Part shown: piece by piece, positions 1 to 6,702 of the stretch | How the letters are laid out: every line of letters begins with the position of its first letter | How positions within the stretch are numbered: position 1 is the stretch's first letter | From: IMCC26207 sp044357715 | GTDB lineage: Bacteria; Actinomycetota; Acidimicrobiia; Acidimicrobiales; Microtrichaceae | Length of the DNA: 10,515 nt | Direction of reading: 5' to 3' | Assembly (NCBI GenBank): GCA_044357715.1 | Contig: JBIKPA010000088.1 | Span: 1 to 10,515, forward strand | Program-made: the position numbers and the translations under genes | The notes under the pieces: generated by a model | What the model saw: only the letters and a program-made list of their open reading frames with translations | Told to the model about the DNA's origin: nothing | Database searches by the model: none

Positions 1-1
1 A

Positions 2-292
2 GGTCTCATTCAAGAGCTTGTCGAAGTGACCGCAAAGGGTGAGCCGGTCAAGGGATCTGGGGAACAAGTACTTCATGCATCAGAGGAACTTGCGGCCCGG
101 ATAGCTCAGCTAGCACCGTTAGCACTAGCTGGTTCAAAGCTGGGCCTTGATCTGCTTGAGCGGCCAGACTCAAGTACCGATCCGCAAGGGGACTACCTCG
201 CCGCATTTCATGCTGCTTGGGCTTCGGATGACCTAGTGGAGGGCCGGTCCGCCTTTGCTGCACGCCGAAAGCCCGAGTTTAAAGGGCGCTAA
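2..292 (+). CDS. Enoyl-CoA hydratase/isomerase family protein, C-terminal fragment
   Basis: The frame is open from the left edge and ends at TAA (290-292), giving 96 residues; the start lies outside the window. An internal GTG at 26 is not the real start, because the upstream codons continue a plausible protein. The segment ELAARIAQLAPLALAGSK is the helix that follows the catalytic crotonase core in enoyl-CoA hydratases (typically 'A..IA..AP.A....K'). The tail, with AFHAAWASDDLVEGRSAF and a final RRKPEFKGR, matches the family's usual C-terminal 'S.D..EG..AF...R.P.F.G' pattern. Such enzymes act in the cytoplasm on CoA thioesters, for example hydrating enoyl-CoA in beta-oxidation. The catalytic glutamates lie upstream, so the exact substrate and reaction cannot be judged. 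The gene converges on the lipoprotein gene with an 11-nt gap, and no terminator hairpin is evident between them. Confidence 0.8.
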   Translation, partial: GLIQELVEVTAKGEPVKGSGEQVLHASEELAARIAQLAPLALAGSKLGLDLLERPDSSTDPQGDYLAAFHAAWASDDLVEGRSAFAARRKPEFKGR

Positions 293-303
293 AACCTCAG
301 CTC

Positions 304-873
304 CTACTCGGCGCTGCCTTGCTGTGACCCAGCGAGTCGTTTTCCGCTTTCAGAAAATACCGTGCAAATAATTTTACGGTCGGCTCGGGACCAAGATTCT
401 TCGGTTGGCCACCATGTGCGAATGTCAAGCTGCGACAACGTCCATCTCACGCCCACGAACGTCTCGAACTGCTCAAAGCAGGCCTGTTCCGAGAAGTTCT
501 GCACCGCTGCAATTCCCGGATACGTCGAGCCTCGCCCAGCAGCCGGACCTTGGTAGTCAGTCACCCAGTAGGACTCGAAGGTATGGGGGGCTGCGCAATC
601 CAAAAGCCAGACGGCGCGATCTTCGGCGGCTGAATCTGTGACCTCATCGAAGCATGCCCCAACCTTGAGGTCATTGAACCCTTCAAGGCTTGCGCCCAGT
701 GGCGGCCCAGGGACCGCCGTTGTCACCGTCTGAGGGCTGGCCTCGGCGGTGCTGGTGCTGGGGCTTGATGCATCCTGATCTCTGCTGTTGCCGCAGGCTC
801 CGAGCACAAGGGTGGTCGCAATCAGGATCACTAGAGTTGATGCAACACCCACTTTCACGCAGCCCACTTTCAT
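304..873 (-). CDS. Secreted lipoprotein with septum-formation-type domain
   Basis: Predicted 189-residue lipoprotein. Residues 1-26 form a signal peptide (MKVGCVKVGV, then a hydrophobic stretch) ending in the lipobox LGAC, with Cys27 as the lipidated residue. A Ser/Thr/Pro/Ala-rich linker follows (about 31-60), then a compact extracellular domain (about 64-178). This domain has VGACFD near its start, DCAAPHTFE, a central AC, a W..W/WWP region and ADRKIICTV near the end. The four cysteines 74, 93, 132 and 170 could form two disulfides. The pattern 'VG.CFD ... C..PH ... C ... P ... W..G/ADR...C' resembles the actinobacterial septum formation family (PF13845), whose biochemistry is poorly known. 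I chose ATG 873-871 because it gives a proper signal peptide and overlaps the sortase stop in an ATGA; a longer in-frame ORF from 987 would run inside the sortase gene and bury the signal peptide. No sortase signal (LAXTG or LPXTG) is present, so it is probably not a substrate of the neighbouring sortase. Confidence 0.82.
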   Translation of the reverse strand: MKVGCVKVGVASTLVILIATTLVLGACGNSRDQDASSPSTSTAEASPQTVTTAVPGPPLGASLEGFNDLKVGACFDEVTDSAAEDRAVWLLDCAAPHTFESYWVTDYQGPAAGRGSTYPGIAAVQNFSEQACFEQFETFVGVRWTLSQLDIRTWWPTEESWSRADRKIICTVFSESGKRLAGSQQGSAE

Positions 874-1808
874 AGGGTTGGAAGATAGCGATCCATATAG
901 ACATACCCGTACCAAATCAGAACAAGGATGGCTGGGGTAGCCAGTAAGTAAACCGGCCATGTGCGCATGAACTTTCCTAGGAGCCAAGCCAACAAGGCCA
1001 CCGCTGCTGCCGCAGCACCAAAGAGTAGGGCCGTTACGAGCGCTTTCGAATCCCCGGCCTGTCCCTCATCAAGTTGGGCTGAGGCTGTGTCTGGAACTGG
1101 TTCATCTACAGGCGCGACTGCCACGGGTGCGGCAGCGGCAGGAGGAGTCTTCAGCAGTCCATGCACGATGATGCGCTGCTTTGCCGAGTACTTGGGGTGG
1201 CATGCAGTCAGCGTGATTCGGTTATCCCCCATGTTTGCTAGCACCTCAACCTGTGCGGGCGTGACGGTATACCAAGCCTGACTGTCTTGGCCCGGGGCTG
1301 GAATCACTAAATAGGTGAACTCCCCCTGTGGCGTTGCGACTTTGATCTCATCACCTGGGACTAGCTCATCGATACGGTTAAATGGGGCCCCGTAGGTAGT
1401 GCGGTGGCCTGCAATTGCGGAGTTGCCTGCCTGCCCAGGGAGCGGGGTTCCCGGGTAGTGGCCAGGGCCCTTTTTTAGCTCGGCTTTCGCGACTCCCTCA
1501 ACAATCACGCGCTGCAAGCCAATCTTTGGGATTGTGATAATCCCCACTGGATCGCCGAGAGGCGGTGGCGCCGTGGGGGGTGCTGTGGTTGCATCCACTG
1601 CAGAGAGCTCCTCGGCAAGTTGCTCCACTTTTACATTTCCATCAGTGGCGGTAACCGCCGAACCGCTTGCCAAACTATTTGTGAGATCCGCCTGAGCATT
1701 CGACTCAGAAAGACTCGTGCCCCAAAGCTGGTAACCCGCGAACCCGAGCACCAAGAGCCCCGCAACGATCAGTGCCTTTCCGAGGCCGCTAAGAAACCTT
1801 CCGAACAT
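870..1808 (-). CDS. Class E sortase (cysteine transpeptidase)
   Basis: A 312-residue membrane-anchored sortase. TM helix at 11-29, an Ala/Thr/Pro-rich linker (about 40-84), then the sortase beta-barrel (about 86-220). The catalytic residues are visible: His135 in AIAGHRTTYG, Cys203 in LTACHPKY and Arg212 in KQRIIVHG. The GHR.TYGAPF and TACHP motifs fit class E (SrtE-like) sortases of actinobacteria, which anchor proteins carrying LAXTG-type signals by a cysteine transpeptidation outside the membrane. After a Pro/Ala/Glu/Asp-rich stretch (222-254), two more hydrophobic helices follow (about 257-277 and 284-304), giving three membrane passes in all. The stop overlaps the ATG of the downstream lipoprotein by 4 nt, so the two are very likely co-transcribed and translationally coupled. 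No LAXTG-bearing substrate gene is in the window. The start at 1808 has a weak AGGTAGG upstream and a TAGGTT hexamer compatible with leaderless transcription. Confidence 0.93.
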   Translation of the reverse strand: MFGRFLSGLGKALIVAGLLVLGFAGYQLWGTSLSESNAQADLTNSLASGSAVTATDGNVKVEQLAEELSAVDATTAPPTAPPPLGDPVGIITIPKIGLQRVIVEGVAKAELKKGPGHYPGTPLPGQAGNSAIAGHRTTYGAPFNRIDELVPGDEIKVATPQGEFTYLVIPAPGQDSQAWYTVTPAQVEVLANMGDNRITLTACHPKYSAKQRIIVHGLLKTPPAAAAPVAVAPVDEPVPDTASAQLDEGQAGDSKALVTALLFGAAAAAVALLAWLLGKFMRTWPVYLLATPAILVLIWYGYVYMDRYLPTL

Positions 1809-1814
1809 GTACCC

Positions 1815-1820
1815 AACCTA
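1815..1820 (-). promoter_or_regulatory. Candidate -10 box of the sortase operon (possible leaderless start)
   Basis: On the minus strand TAGGTT fits the TANNNT -10 consensus and lies exactly 6 nt before the ATG of the sortase gene, so transcription could begin at or next to the start codon. No convincing -35 hexamer is present at 16-18 nt. The same bases contain AGGTAGG, which could instead act as a Shine-Dalgarno sequence, so the two readings compete. Confidence 0.35.
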
Positions 1821-1846
1821 CCTGCGGCAGCGGCCAAATCCCGTGC

Positions 1847-1877
1847 TTGGCTCGGTCGGCCGTGGAAGAAGTAGCTT
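1847..1877 (+). promoter_or_regulatory. Candidate promoter of the ccm operon
   Basis: TTGGCT (1847-1852) resembles a -35 box and TAGCTT (1872-1877) fits a TANNNT -10 box. The 19-nt spacer is longer than the usual 17. The -10 lies 9 nt before the GTG of ccmA, which implies a leader of a few bases or none. No good Shine-Dalgarno sequence precedes ccmA, in keeping with a leaderless or near-leaderless message. Confidence 0.35.
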
Positions 1878-1886
1878 GTTAGTGCT

Positions 1887-2579
1887 GTGTCGGCCATTGT
1901 CCACCTTCGTTCCGCCGTCGCACTTATCGGCCGATTTCCTGCGCTAGCTGGAGTCGATCTTGACGTTGGCTCCAAAGAGATACTTCTGCTGCGTGGGCCC
2001 AATGGTGCAGGCAAGACCACGCTCCTTGGCGTCTGTGCTGGGCTCATTGGACTGACTTCGGGCACTGCGATGGTGCTTGGTGAAGACCTCACTGCCAACC
2101 GCAGGGCTGTACGGCGCAGGGTTGGCCTCTTGGGGCATGATTCATTCCTGTACCAAGACCTGTCGGTAGTTGAAAACCTTGACTTTTGGTCTCGTGCTGC
2201 TGCGGCAACTACGGCCGATGGACGAGCAGCACTTGACCGCCTTGGTGTGGCCTCAAGGCTGTTTGATCTTCCCGTGCACGCTCTCTCTGCAGGGCAGCGT
2301 CGCAGAGTCTCGTTTGCGGCGATGATTTGCCGACGACCAGAACTCTGGCTACTTGATGAACCACACGCCGGCTTAGATAGCGCTGGGCGAGACTTAGTGG
2401 ATGGCCTCATGGAAGAAGCTGCAGCGAGTGGTGCCACCGTAATGTTCGCTTCGCATGAATTGGATAGGGCCGAGAATGTTGCGCACCGTGCAGTCACCAT
2501 CAGCGGGGGCGTAATCCTGCCTGCCGGCCAGCCCGAACCAGACGGCCAGCCCGAACCAGACGTCCAGGCCGAACTGTGA
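1887..2579 (+). CDS. ccmA: Cytochrome c biogenesis heme exporter ATP-binding protein CcmA
   Basis: A 230-residue ABC ATPase, the cytoplasmic motor of the CcmAB(CD) transporter that uses ATP to release heme-loaded CcmE from CcmC. It has all the nucleotide-binding motifs: Walker A GPNGAGKTT (37-45), signature LSAGQ (133-137), Walker B LWLLDEP (153-159) with Glu158, D-loop GLD (162-164) and switch His190 (ASHELD). As in other CcmA proteins the Q-loop region reads 'GLLGHDSFLY' rather than having a plain Gln. The start is GTG at 1887: an in-frame TAG at 1872-1874 leaves no earlier option and no better start codon precedes it. The last 17 residues (from Gly214) are a Gly/Gln/Pro/Glu/Asp repeat beyond the usual CcmA end, encoded by an 18-bp tandem repeat. 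The stop overlaps ccmB in a GTGA. It is the first gene of the ccm operon. Confidence 0.93.
   Translation: MSAIVHLRSAVALIGRFPALAGVDLDVGSKEILLLRGPNGAGKTTLLGVCAGLIGLTSGTAMVLGEDLTANRRAVRRRVGLLGHDSFLYQDLSVVENLDFWSRAAAATTADGRAALDRLGVASRLFDLPVHALSAGQRRRVSFAAMICRRPELWLLDEPHAGLDSAGRDLVDGLMEEAAASGATVMFASHELDRAENVAHRAVTISGGVILPAGQPEPDGQPEPDVQAEL
2526..2579 (+). repeat. 18-bp tandem repeat, about three copies, encoding the CcmA tail
   Basis: Two identical 18-bp units (2526-2543 and 2544-2561) each encode a GQPEPD-like hexapeptide. A third, degenerate unit (2562-2579, about 12 of 18 bases matching) encodes VQAEL plus the stop codon and includes the GTG start of ccmB. Because the unit is a multiple of three, copy-number change would preserve the reading frame. 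Confidence 0.9.
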
Positions 2580-3262
2580 GCCAGCCCCGAGGGATTCTTG
2601 GCGACGCTTTGTTGATAGCGCGCAAGGACTTGTTGCTGGAGCGACGAGCCAAAATCGGCCTTGGTCAAGTGTTGCCTTTTGCCATTTTGGTTCTACTGCT
2701 GTTTGCCTTCGCACTAGACCCTGATCGAGGGGTTCTGAAGCAAGCGACTCCCGGGTTGTTTTGGGTGACGGTGTTGTTCTCAGCTGTACTCACATTGCAA
2801 CGAAGCTTTGCACTCGAGGCCGAAGACGGGATTTTGGAGGCGCTTCGCCTCTCTGGGATGTCGCCCGCAGGCATCTATCTGGGAAAAGTCTCAGCCTTGA
2901 CCATCGAACTCCTACTGCTAGAAGCAGTGCTAGTTCTGGGCGTTGCAGTGCTCTACGACACCAAATTTTTTGGTATTGCCTTGCTCGTAGTGATTGCAAT
3001 TACTGCCACTTTAGGTATCGCAGGCGCTGGCGCTGTGTACGGCGCACTTGCCGCGCGGCTCCGAAGCCGAGAGACTTTACTTCCGCTGCTCTTACTTCCG
3101 TTGCTTGCACCGGTCTTGATTGCTGCAACGCGCGGATGCGAAGTCAGTCTGGAGCGCGAAGCTGTTTCCGGTTGGCCATGGGCTGCACTGCTCGCAATTT
3201 TTGCTCTGGTCTATCTCACCCTCGGTTCATTTCTATTCCGTCCCCTGCTGGAGGATGCATGA
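2576..3262 (+). CDS. ccmB: Heme exporter membrane subunit CcmB
   Basis: A 228-residue integral membrane protein with six hydrophobic helices (about 30-48, 60-77, 102-126, 131-158, 167-186 and 201-221), the usual topology and length of CcmB. The N-terminus (LIARKDLLLERR) is the cytoplasmic segment typical of ABC-2-like permeases. The segment RLRSRETLLPLLLLPLLAPVLIA (near 161-183) has the shape of the CcmB signature 'R....LL.LL.LPL..PVLI'. With CcmA it forms the transporter that acts on the CcmC-heme-CcmE complex. The start is GTG 2576, overlapping the ccmA stop by 4 nt. The gene ends in an ATGA overlap with ccmC, and its last codons contain the ccmC ribosome-binding site. Confidence 0.92.
   Translation: MSQPRGILGDALLIARKDLLLERRAKIGLGQVLPFAILVLLLFAFALDPDRGVLKQATPGLFWVTVLFSAVLTLQRSFALEAEDGILEALRLSGMSPAGIYLGKVSALTIELLLLEAVLVLGVAVLYDTKFFGIALLVVIAITATLGIAGAGAVYGALAARLRSRETLLPLLLLPLLAPVLIAATRGCEVSLEREAVSGWPWAALLAIFALVYLTLGSFLFRPLLEDA
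3250..3254 (+). promoter_or_regulatory. Ribosome-binding site of ccmC
   Basis: GGAGG inside the end of ccmB lies 4 nt before ATG 3259. It supports this internal ATG as the ccmC start over the much longer open frame that extends back into ccmB. Confidence 0.7.
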
Positions 3263-4038
3263 CAACTACAAAAACTCAGAGCCCTTCAACCTTGTCTCCT
3301 GCTCCCTCGGGAACTGGATCTAGGGGAACCCGAGTACTCGGCGCAGTAGCCCTAGTGTTTTTGGTTGTTGCTGTGGTCTACGGACTCTTCATTAGCCCTC
3401 CTGATGCACAGTTAGGGAACACCATCAGGATTATCTACATGCACGTACCCACCGTGATGGCTGCATACTTGGCTTTCATTATCACGGCAGTTTCTTCAGG
3501 GATGTACCTCTGGAAGCGAACCGAGTTCTGGGACCTTCTTGGGTCGTCGGCTGCAGAGATCGGCGTGCTGTTCTTTGCGGTGACCATCGTGGATGGTGCT
3601 CTTTGGGGCAAAGTCACTTGGGGTGTGTTCTGGCGCTGGGAGCCTCGCCTCACTACCTCGGCAGTTTTGTTGATTATGTACATCGGCTACCTAGCAGTTC
3701 GGGCAATTCCAGCTGATCCCAGGACTCGCGCAACTCGCTGTGCAATCATCGGCCTCGTGGCAGTAGTGAACATTCCGATCGTGCATAAAGCAGTTGATTG
3801 GTGGCGAGGATTGCATCAAGGAAAAACTGTCTTGGGTACGATCGACCCAGAGATGGGTGGCACGCAACTCTTTGCCATGTACTCGTCACTGATTGCAGGG
3901 GTTTTGGTGGCCGTATGGCTGCTGATCCACCGCTTCCGGGCAGGTTTTCTTGCCGAACGAGCAAGCGACCTTGGCCTTGATCAAGCTCTCGAGGAGCGGC
4001 GACTCGAATCAAGCCTAGGAGAAGGTGAGCAGTCATGA
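3259..4038 (+). CDS. ccmC: Heme lyase/handling protein CcmC
   Basis: A 259-residue member of the heme-handling (WWD) membrane protein family. CcmC binds heme at the outer face of the membrane and attaches it to CcmE. After a Ser/Thr/Pro-rich cytoplasmic N-terminus (about 1-24) there are six likely membrane helices. The two axial heme histidines are visible as His62 in YMHVPTV and His176 in IPIVHKAVDWW. The tryptophan-rich motif is WGVFWRWEPRLT (121-132), where the usual Asp (WxWDxRLT) is Glu128. The following WWRGLHQG (181-188) is also a family hallmark. The chosen ATG 3259 has GGAGG upstream and overlaps the ccmB stop in an ATGA; the frame stays open much further upstream, but that part lies in another frame of ccmB and lacks family similarity. 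The stop overlaps ccmD by 4 nt. Confidence 0.94.
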   Translation: MTTTKTQSPSTLSPAPSGTGSRGTRVLGAVALVFLVVAVVYGLFISPPDAQLGNTIRIIYMHVPTVMAAYLAFIITAVSSGMYLWKRTEFWDLLGSSAAEIGVLFFAVTIVDGALWGKVTWGVFWRWEPRLTTSAVLLIMYIGYLAVRAIPADPRTRATRCAIIGLVAVVNIPIVHKAVDWWRGLHQGKTVLGTIDPEMGGTQLFAMYSSLIAGVLVAVWLLIHRFRAGFLAERASDLGLDQALEERRLESSLGEGEQS

Positions 4039-4184
4039 ATAGCGCAAATCTGACCGAGACCCTTTGCATCATTGGAGCTTGGGTAGTCACCTTCGGCGCC
4101 GTGGGTGCATACGCAGCCTCTGTAATCCTGAAGGGGCGTCGCTTGTCCAAGGTTGTGCCAGCGGAGCAACGCAGATGGATGTAG
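4035..4184 (+). CDS. ccmD: Heme exporter small subunit CcmD
   Basis: A 49-residue protein: short polar N-terminus, one membrane helix (about 9-31, IIGAWVVTFGAVGAYAASVIL), then a basic cytoplasmic tail beginning KGRRLSK. This is the size and shape of CcmD, which associates with CcmABC and is needed to release holo-CcmE from CcmC; sequence conservation in the family is low. Assignment rests on position between ccmC and ccmE, its topology and its basic tail. ATG 4035 overlaps the ccmC TGA in an ATGA. GAAGGTGA lies upstream. The 3' end overlaps ccmE by 10 nt. Confidence 0.85.
   Translation: MNSANLTETLCIIGAWVVTFGAVGAYAASVILKGRRLSKVVPAEQRRWM
4163..4166 (+). promoter_or_regulatory. Ribosome-binding site of ccmE
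   Basis: GGAG sits 8 nt before ATG 4175, inside ccmD. It fixes the ccmE start at this ATG and argues against the longer open frame beginning at 4064. Confidence 0.6.
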
Positions 4185-4750
4185 ACCCAAATACTCCCGA
4201 CCCGTCTGCTCCTACCTCGTCGTTGCTTGATGATGAGGAGTCACCAGATGCCGCAACTCCTCTCGATATCAGTCCGCGAAGCGCCCCTCAGTCTGGGTCA
4301 GGTAGCTCAAGAGGCCTTCGAAGTTATGCGGCCGTCGGAGCGGTGGTCCTGCTGATTGGCGTAATGGGCTTGGTTCTCTTCAAGGGACTTAATAACGCAG
4401 CGCTCTTTTACTACAACGTGGATGAAGCAGTGGTTCAACGCCAAGACCTAGGGGACCAACGCTTCCGAATGCAGGGAAACGTTGTAGATGGAACTATCAA
4501 GCAGACCGATGGCGGAGTGACCTTTGTGATTGCCTACGGCGATGCGCGCCTAGATGTTGTGAACAGTGGTTCACCGCCAGAGCTTTTTGATGCCGAGATC
4601 CCTGTGATTCTTGAAGGCGAGTTTGCTGGCGATGAGTTCCGCAGCGATCAAATCCTCATTCGCCATGACAGCACCTACGACGAGAAGAACGCAGATCGAG
4701 TGAAGAAGGCTCAAGCAGATGCCGACTCGCGCTCCGGGAGTAGCGGGTGA
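4175..4750 (+). CDS. ccmE: Periplasm-side heme chaperone CcmE
   Basis: A 191-residue heme chaperone that covalently carries heme from CcmC to the CcmF/H ligase. Residues 1-48 are a Ser/Pro/Asp-rich, probably disordered cytoplasmic extension. Residues 51-70 form the membrane anchor. The OB-fold domain follows, starting with FYYNVDEAV (78-86), with FRMQGNVVDGTI and GEFAGDEFRSDQIL. The covalent heme-binding residue is His164 in RHDSTY, with Tyr168 in the HxxxY arrangement of classical CcmE (as in the HDENY of E. coli), not the CxxxY variant of some archaea and deltaproteobacteria. The C-terminal tail is charged and Ser/Gly-rich. ATG 4175 has a GGAG at good spacing; it overlaps ccmD by 10 nt, and the stop overlaps ccmF in a GTGA. 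Confidence 0.95.
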   Translation: MDVDPNTPDPSAPTSSLLDDEESPDAATPLDISPRSAPQSGSGSSRGLRSYAAVGAVVLLIGVMGLVLFKGLNNAALFYYNVDEAVVQRQDLGDQRFRMQGNVVDGTIKQTDGGVTFVIAYGDARLDVVNSGSPPELFDAEIPVILEGEFAGDEFRSDQILIRHDSTYDEKNADRVKKAQADADSRSGSSG

Positions 4751-6702
4751 ACAGAGCCCTTGGTCTTACAGGGTTGATACTTGCTCTGGGAGGCTCGCTT
4801 CTTGCTATTTCGGTCATCCTTACGGGCCTCAAGCGTTCTCGGCCCGAACTCATGCGGATGAGTCGGGCTTATTCATTAGTGGTGTTGTTCGGAGCCGTTC
4901 TGTCCGTTGTTGCCATGGAACGGGGATTTATTCAACGCGACTACACCCTGAAGTATGTAGCGGAACACGGCTCCTCAACCACGCCAGCACTGTTCAACGT
5001 GGCCTCGATGTGGTCTGCCCTAGAGGGTTCGATCCTTCTCTGGGGGCTCATACTGGCGGGCTATTTGGTGGTTGTTGCGCATAAGTTCCGCAAGCGCCTT
5101 GATGATTCACTGGTGGCCTGGGCGCTCGTCACGATGTTCGCAGTCTGCGTGTTTTTCTTTGGTCTGATGCTCACTGCGGCGAACCCATTTCAGGGGAACA
5201 TACCTCTTCCCGGTTTCGATGGGCCAGGACCAAACCCGTTGCTTCAGAATCATATTCTGATGGCGTTTCATCCTCCCATGCTCTACCTGGGGTACGTGGG
5301 TTTCACTGTGCCGTTTGCCTTTGCGATTGCTGCGCTTGTTACTGGCCGAGTTGGCGAGGGTTGGCTCGTTGAGACTCGTCGATGGACCTTGTTCGCTTGG
5401 GGGTTCTTAACTGCTGGCATCCTCTTGGGGGCTTGGTGGTCATATGAGGTGCTCGGATGGGGCGGCTACTGGGGCTGGGATCCGGTAGAGAACGCCTCGC
5501 TGCTGCCATGGCTCACTGGCACGGCCTATCTGCATTCAGTCATGGTTCAAGAGCGTCGCGGCATGCTGCGGGTGTGGAACTTGTCGCTGCTGTGCGCAAC
5601 GTTTTCGCTCACCATTCTTGGCACGTTCCTGACTCGGTCTGGGGTCGTTGAATCAGTTCACGCGTTCTCTGCCGGAACTGTTGGACCAATCCTGTTGGGC
5701 TTCTTTGCGCTTGTGGTCGCCGTCTCGGTTGGCCTGATTGGGTGGCGCGGAGACCGTCTTCGATCAGTTGGTCACATTGATTCCCCACTCTCTCGCGAGG
5801 GGGCGTTCCTTGCCAACAACGTTGCCTTCGCTGCGCTTGCCTTTGTGGTGTTGCTCGGCACTGTGTTCCCGCTGATCATTGAAGCAACCACTGGTGACAC
5901 GCTTTCGGTCGGGCCTCCGTACTTCAGCAGGATGACGATGCCGATCGGGCTCACCCTGCTTCTGCTGATGGCTATAGCCCCCGTCTTGCCATGGAGAAAG
6001 GCCTCGGGAGAACTGCTCCGCGAGCGGTTGTGGTGGCCAGCTTGGACTGCCCTCGGTGCGGTTCTTCTAGCGGTACTACTTGGCGCTACCGGCGTAGCAC
6101 CGCTACTTGCCTTCGGTTTAGGTGGGTTTGCAGCCGGATCGGCGATTCGACAAATTGCGCTAGCAACCCGCCGGCTTGGTTGGCGTGGCTTTGTGGGTCG
6201 AACAAACGGCGGAATGGTGGTGCATCTTGGAGTCATCATGATTGGCGTGGCTTTGGCAGCCTCGATGAGCTTTATGAGCCAAGGCGAGTTCACGCTCAAA
6301 GAGGGTCAAACTGCAAGAGTCGCAGGTCATACCCTTCAGTACCTGGATTCGCGCACGATTGATAAGGCCAACAGGGTTGAACTACTCGCAAGAATCAAAG
6401 TTGACGGCGGACAGGTCTACGAGCCCAAACTGAACCGCTACCGCCAGTCCGGCCAAACCATCCCCACCCCTTCGGTCAAGGCAAGCCTGCGTGACGACAT
6501 CATGTTGTCGATCACAACTGCTCCGACCGAGTCTGAACCCTCTTTAGGGCTGCGCGTTGTGGTCCAGCCTATGGTGACTTGGCTTTGGATCGGAGGGTTC
6601 GTCATGGTGATCGGCACTGTGTTATCGCTCTTCCCAGGCCGCCGAAGAAACCCACTTGATGCAGTCTCTGCCGCTGCTCCGATAGAAAAAATCACGGCAT
6701 GA
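4747..6702 (+). CDS. ccmF: Cytochrome c heme ligase CcmF
   Basis: A full-length, 651-residue polytopic membrane protein of the heme-handling family and the core of the System I holocytochrome c synthetase, which joins heme vinyl groups to the CXXCH cysteines of apocytochromes. The WWD domain GWGGYWGWDPVENAS lies at 237-251. The conserved histidines are visible: His175 (HPPMLYLGYVGF), His263 (YLHSVMVQERRG), His305 (SVHAFSAGT) and His493 (VVHLGV). These match the four functional His of E. coli CcmF (173, 261, 303, 491). About 14-15 hydrophobic helices are present, with a large periplasm-side loop near 510-605 and a final helix at about 610-629. The start is GTG 4747, with GGGAG 6 nt upstream (4736-4740). 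It overlaps ccmE and ccmG by 4 nt each. Confidence 0.97.
   Translation: MNRALGLTGLILALGGSLLAISVILTGLKRSRPELMRMSRAYSLVVLFGAVLSVVAMERGFIQRDYTLKYVAEHGSSTTPALFNVASMWSALEGSILLWGLILAGYLVVVAHKFRKRLDDSLVAWALVTMFAVCVFFFGLMLTAANPFQGNIPLPGFDGPGPNPLLQNHILMAFHPPMLYLGYVGFTVPFAFAIAALVTGRVGEGWLVETRRWTLFAWGFLTAGILLGAWWSYEVLGWGGYWGWDPVENASLLPWLTGTAYLHSVMVQERRGMLRVWNLSLLCATFSLTILGTFLTRSGVVESVHAFSAGTVGPILLGFFALVVAVSVGLIGWRGDRLRSVGHIDSPLSREGAFLANNVAFAALAFVVLLGTVFPLIIEATTGDTLSVGPPYFSRMTMPIGLTLLLLMAIAPVLPWRKASGELLRERLWWPAWTALGAVLLAVLLGATGVAPLLAFGLGGFAAGSAIRQIALATRRLGWRGFVGRTNGGMVVHLGVIMIGVALAASMSFMSQGEFTLKEGQTARVAGHTLQYLDSRTIDKANRVELLARIKVDGGQVYEPKLNRYRQSGQTIPTPSVKASLRDDIMLSITTAPTESEPSLGLRVVVQPMVTWLWIGGFVMVIGTVLSLFPGRRRNPLDAVSAAAPIEKITA

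Larger units (their letters stand above)
1809..1886. promoter_or_regulatory. Divergent intergenic control region (sortase operon / ccm operon)
   Basis: This 78-bp spacer is the only gap between the divergent sortase and ccmA genes and must hold both promoters if neither lies inside a gene. I see candidate -10 hexamers on each strand but no clear palindromic operator or riboswitch-like structure. Confidence 0.5.

Noticed and set aside
874..987. Longer N-terminus for the lipoprotein
   Set aside because: It would place the signal peptide and lipobox internally and lie within the sortase coding sequence. ATG 873 gives a standard lipoprotein signal.
1769..2668. Long open frame on the minus strand across ccmA (about 300 codons)
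   Set aside because: Its translation is low-complexity (Ser/Arg/Pro/Ala-rich), has no recognisable domain, and lies antisense to ccmA, which has every ABC ATPase motif in the plus frame. It is a shadow of codon bias.
2761..3258. Upstream extension of the ccmC frame
   Set aside because: The frame is open but runs inside ccmB in another phase, is Arg/Cys/Ser-rich, and lacks family similarity. ATG 3259 has GGAGG upstream and an ATGA overlap with ccmB.
5772..6299. Minus-strand open frame within ccmF
   Set aside because: Antisense to a fully conserved CcmF; Ser/Pro/Arg/Thr-rich translation with no domain.
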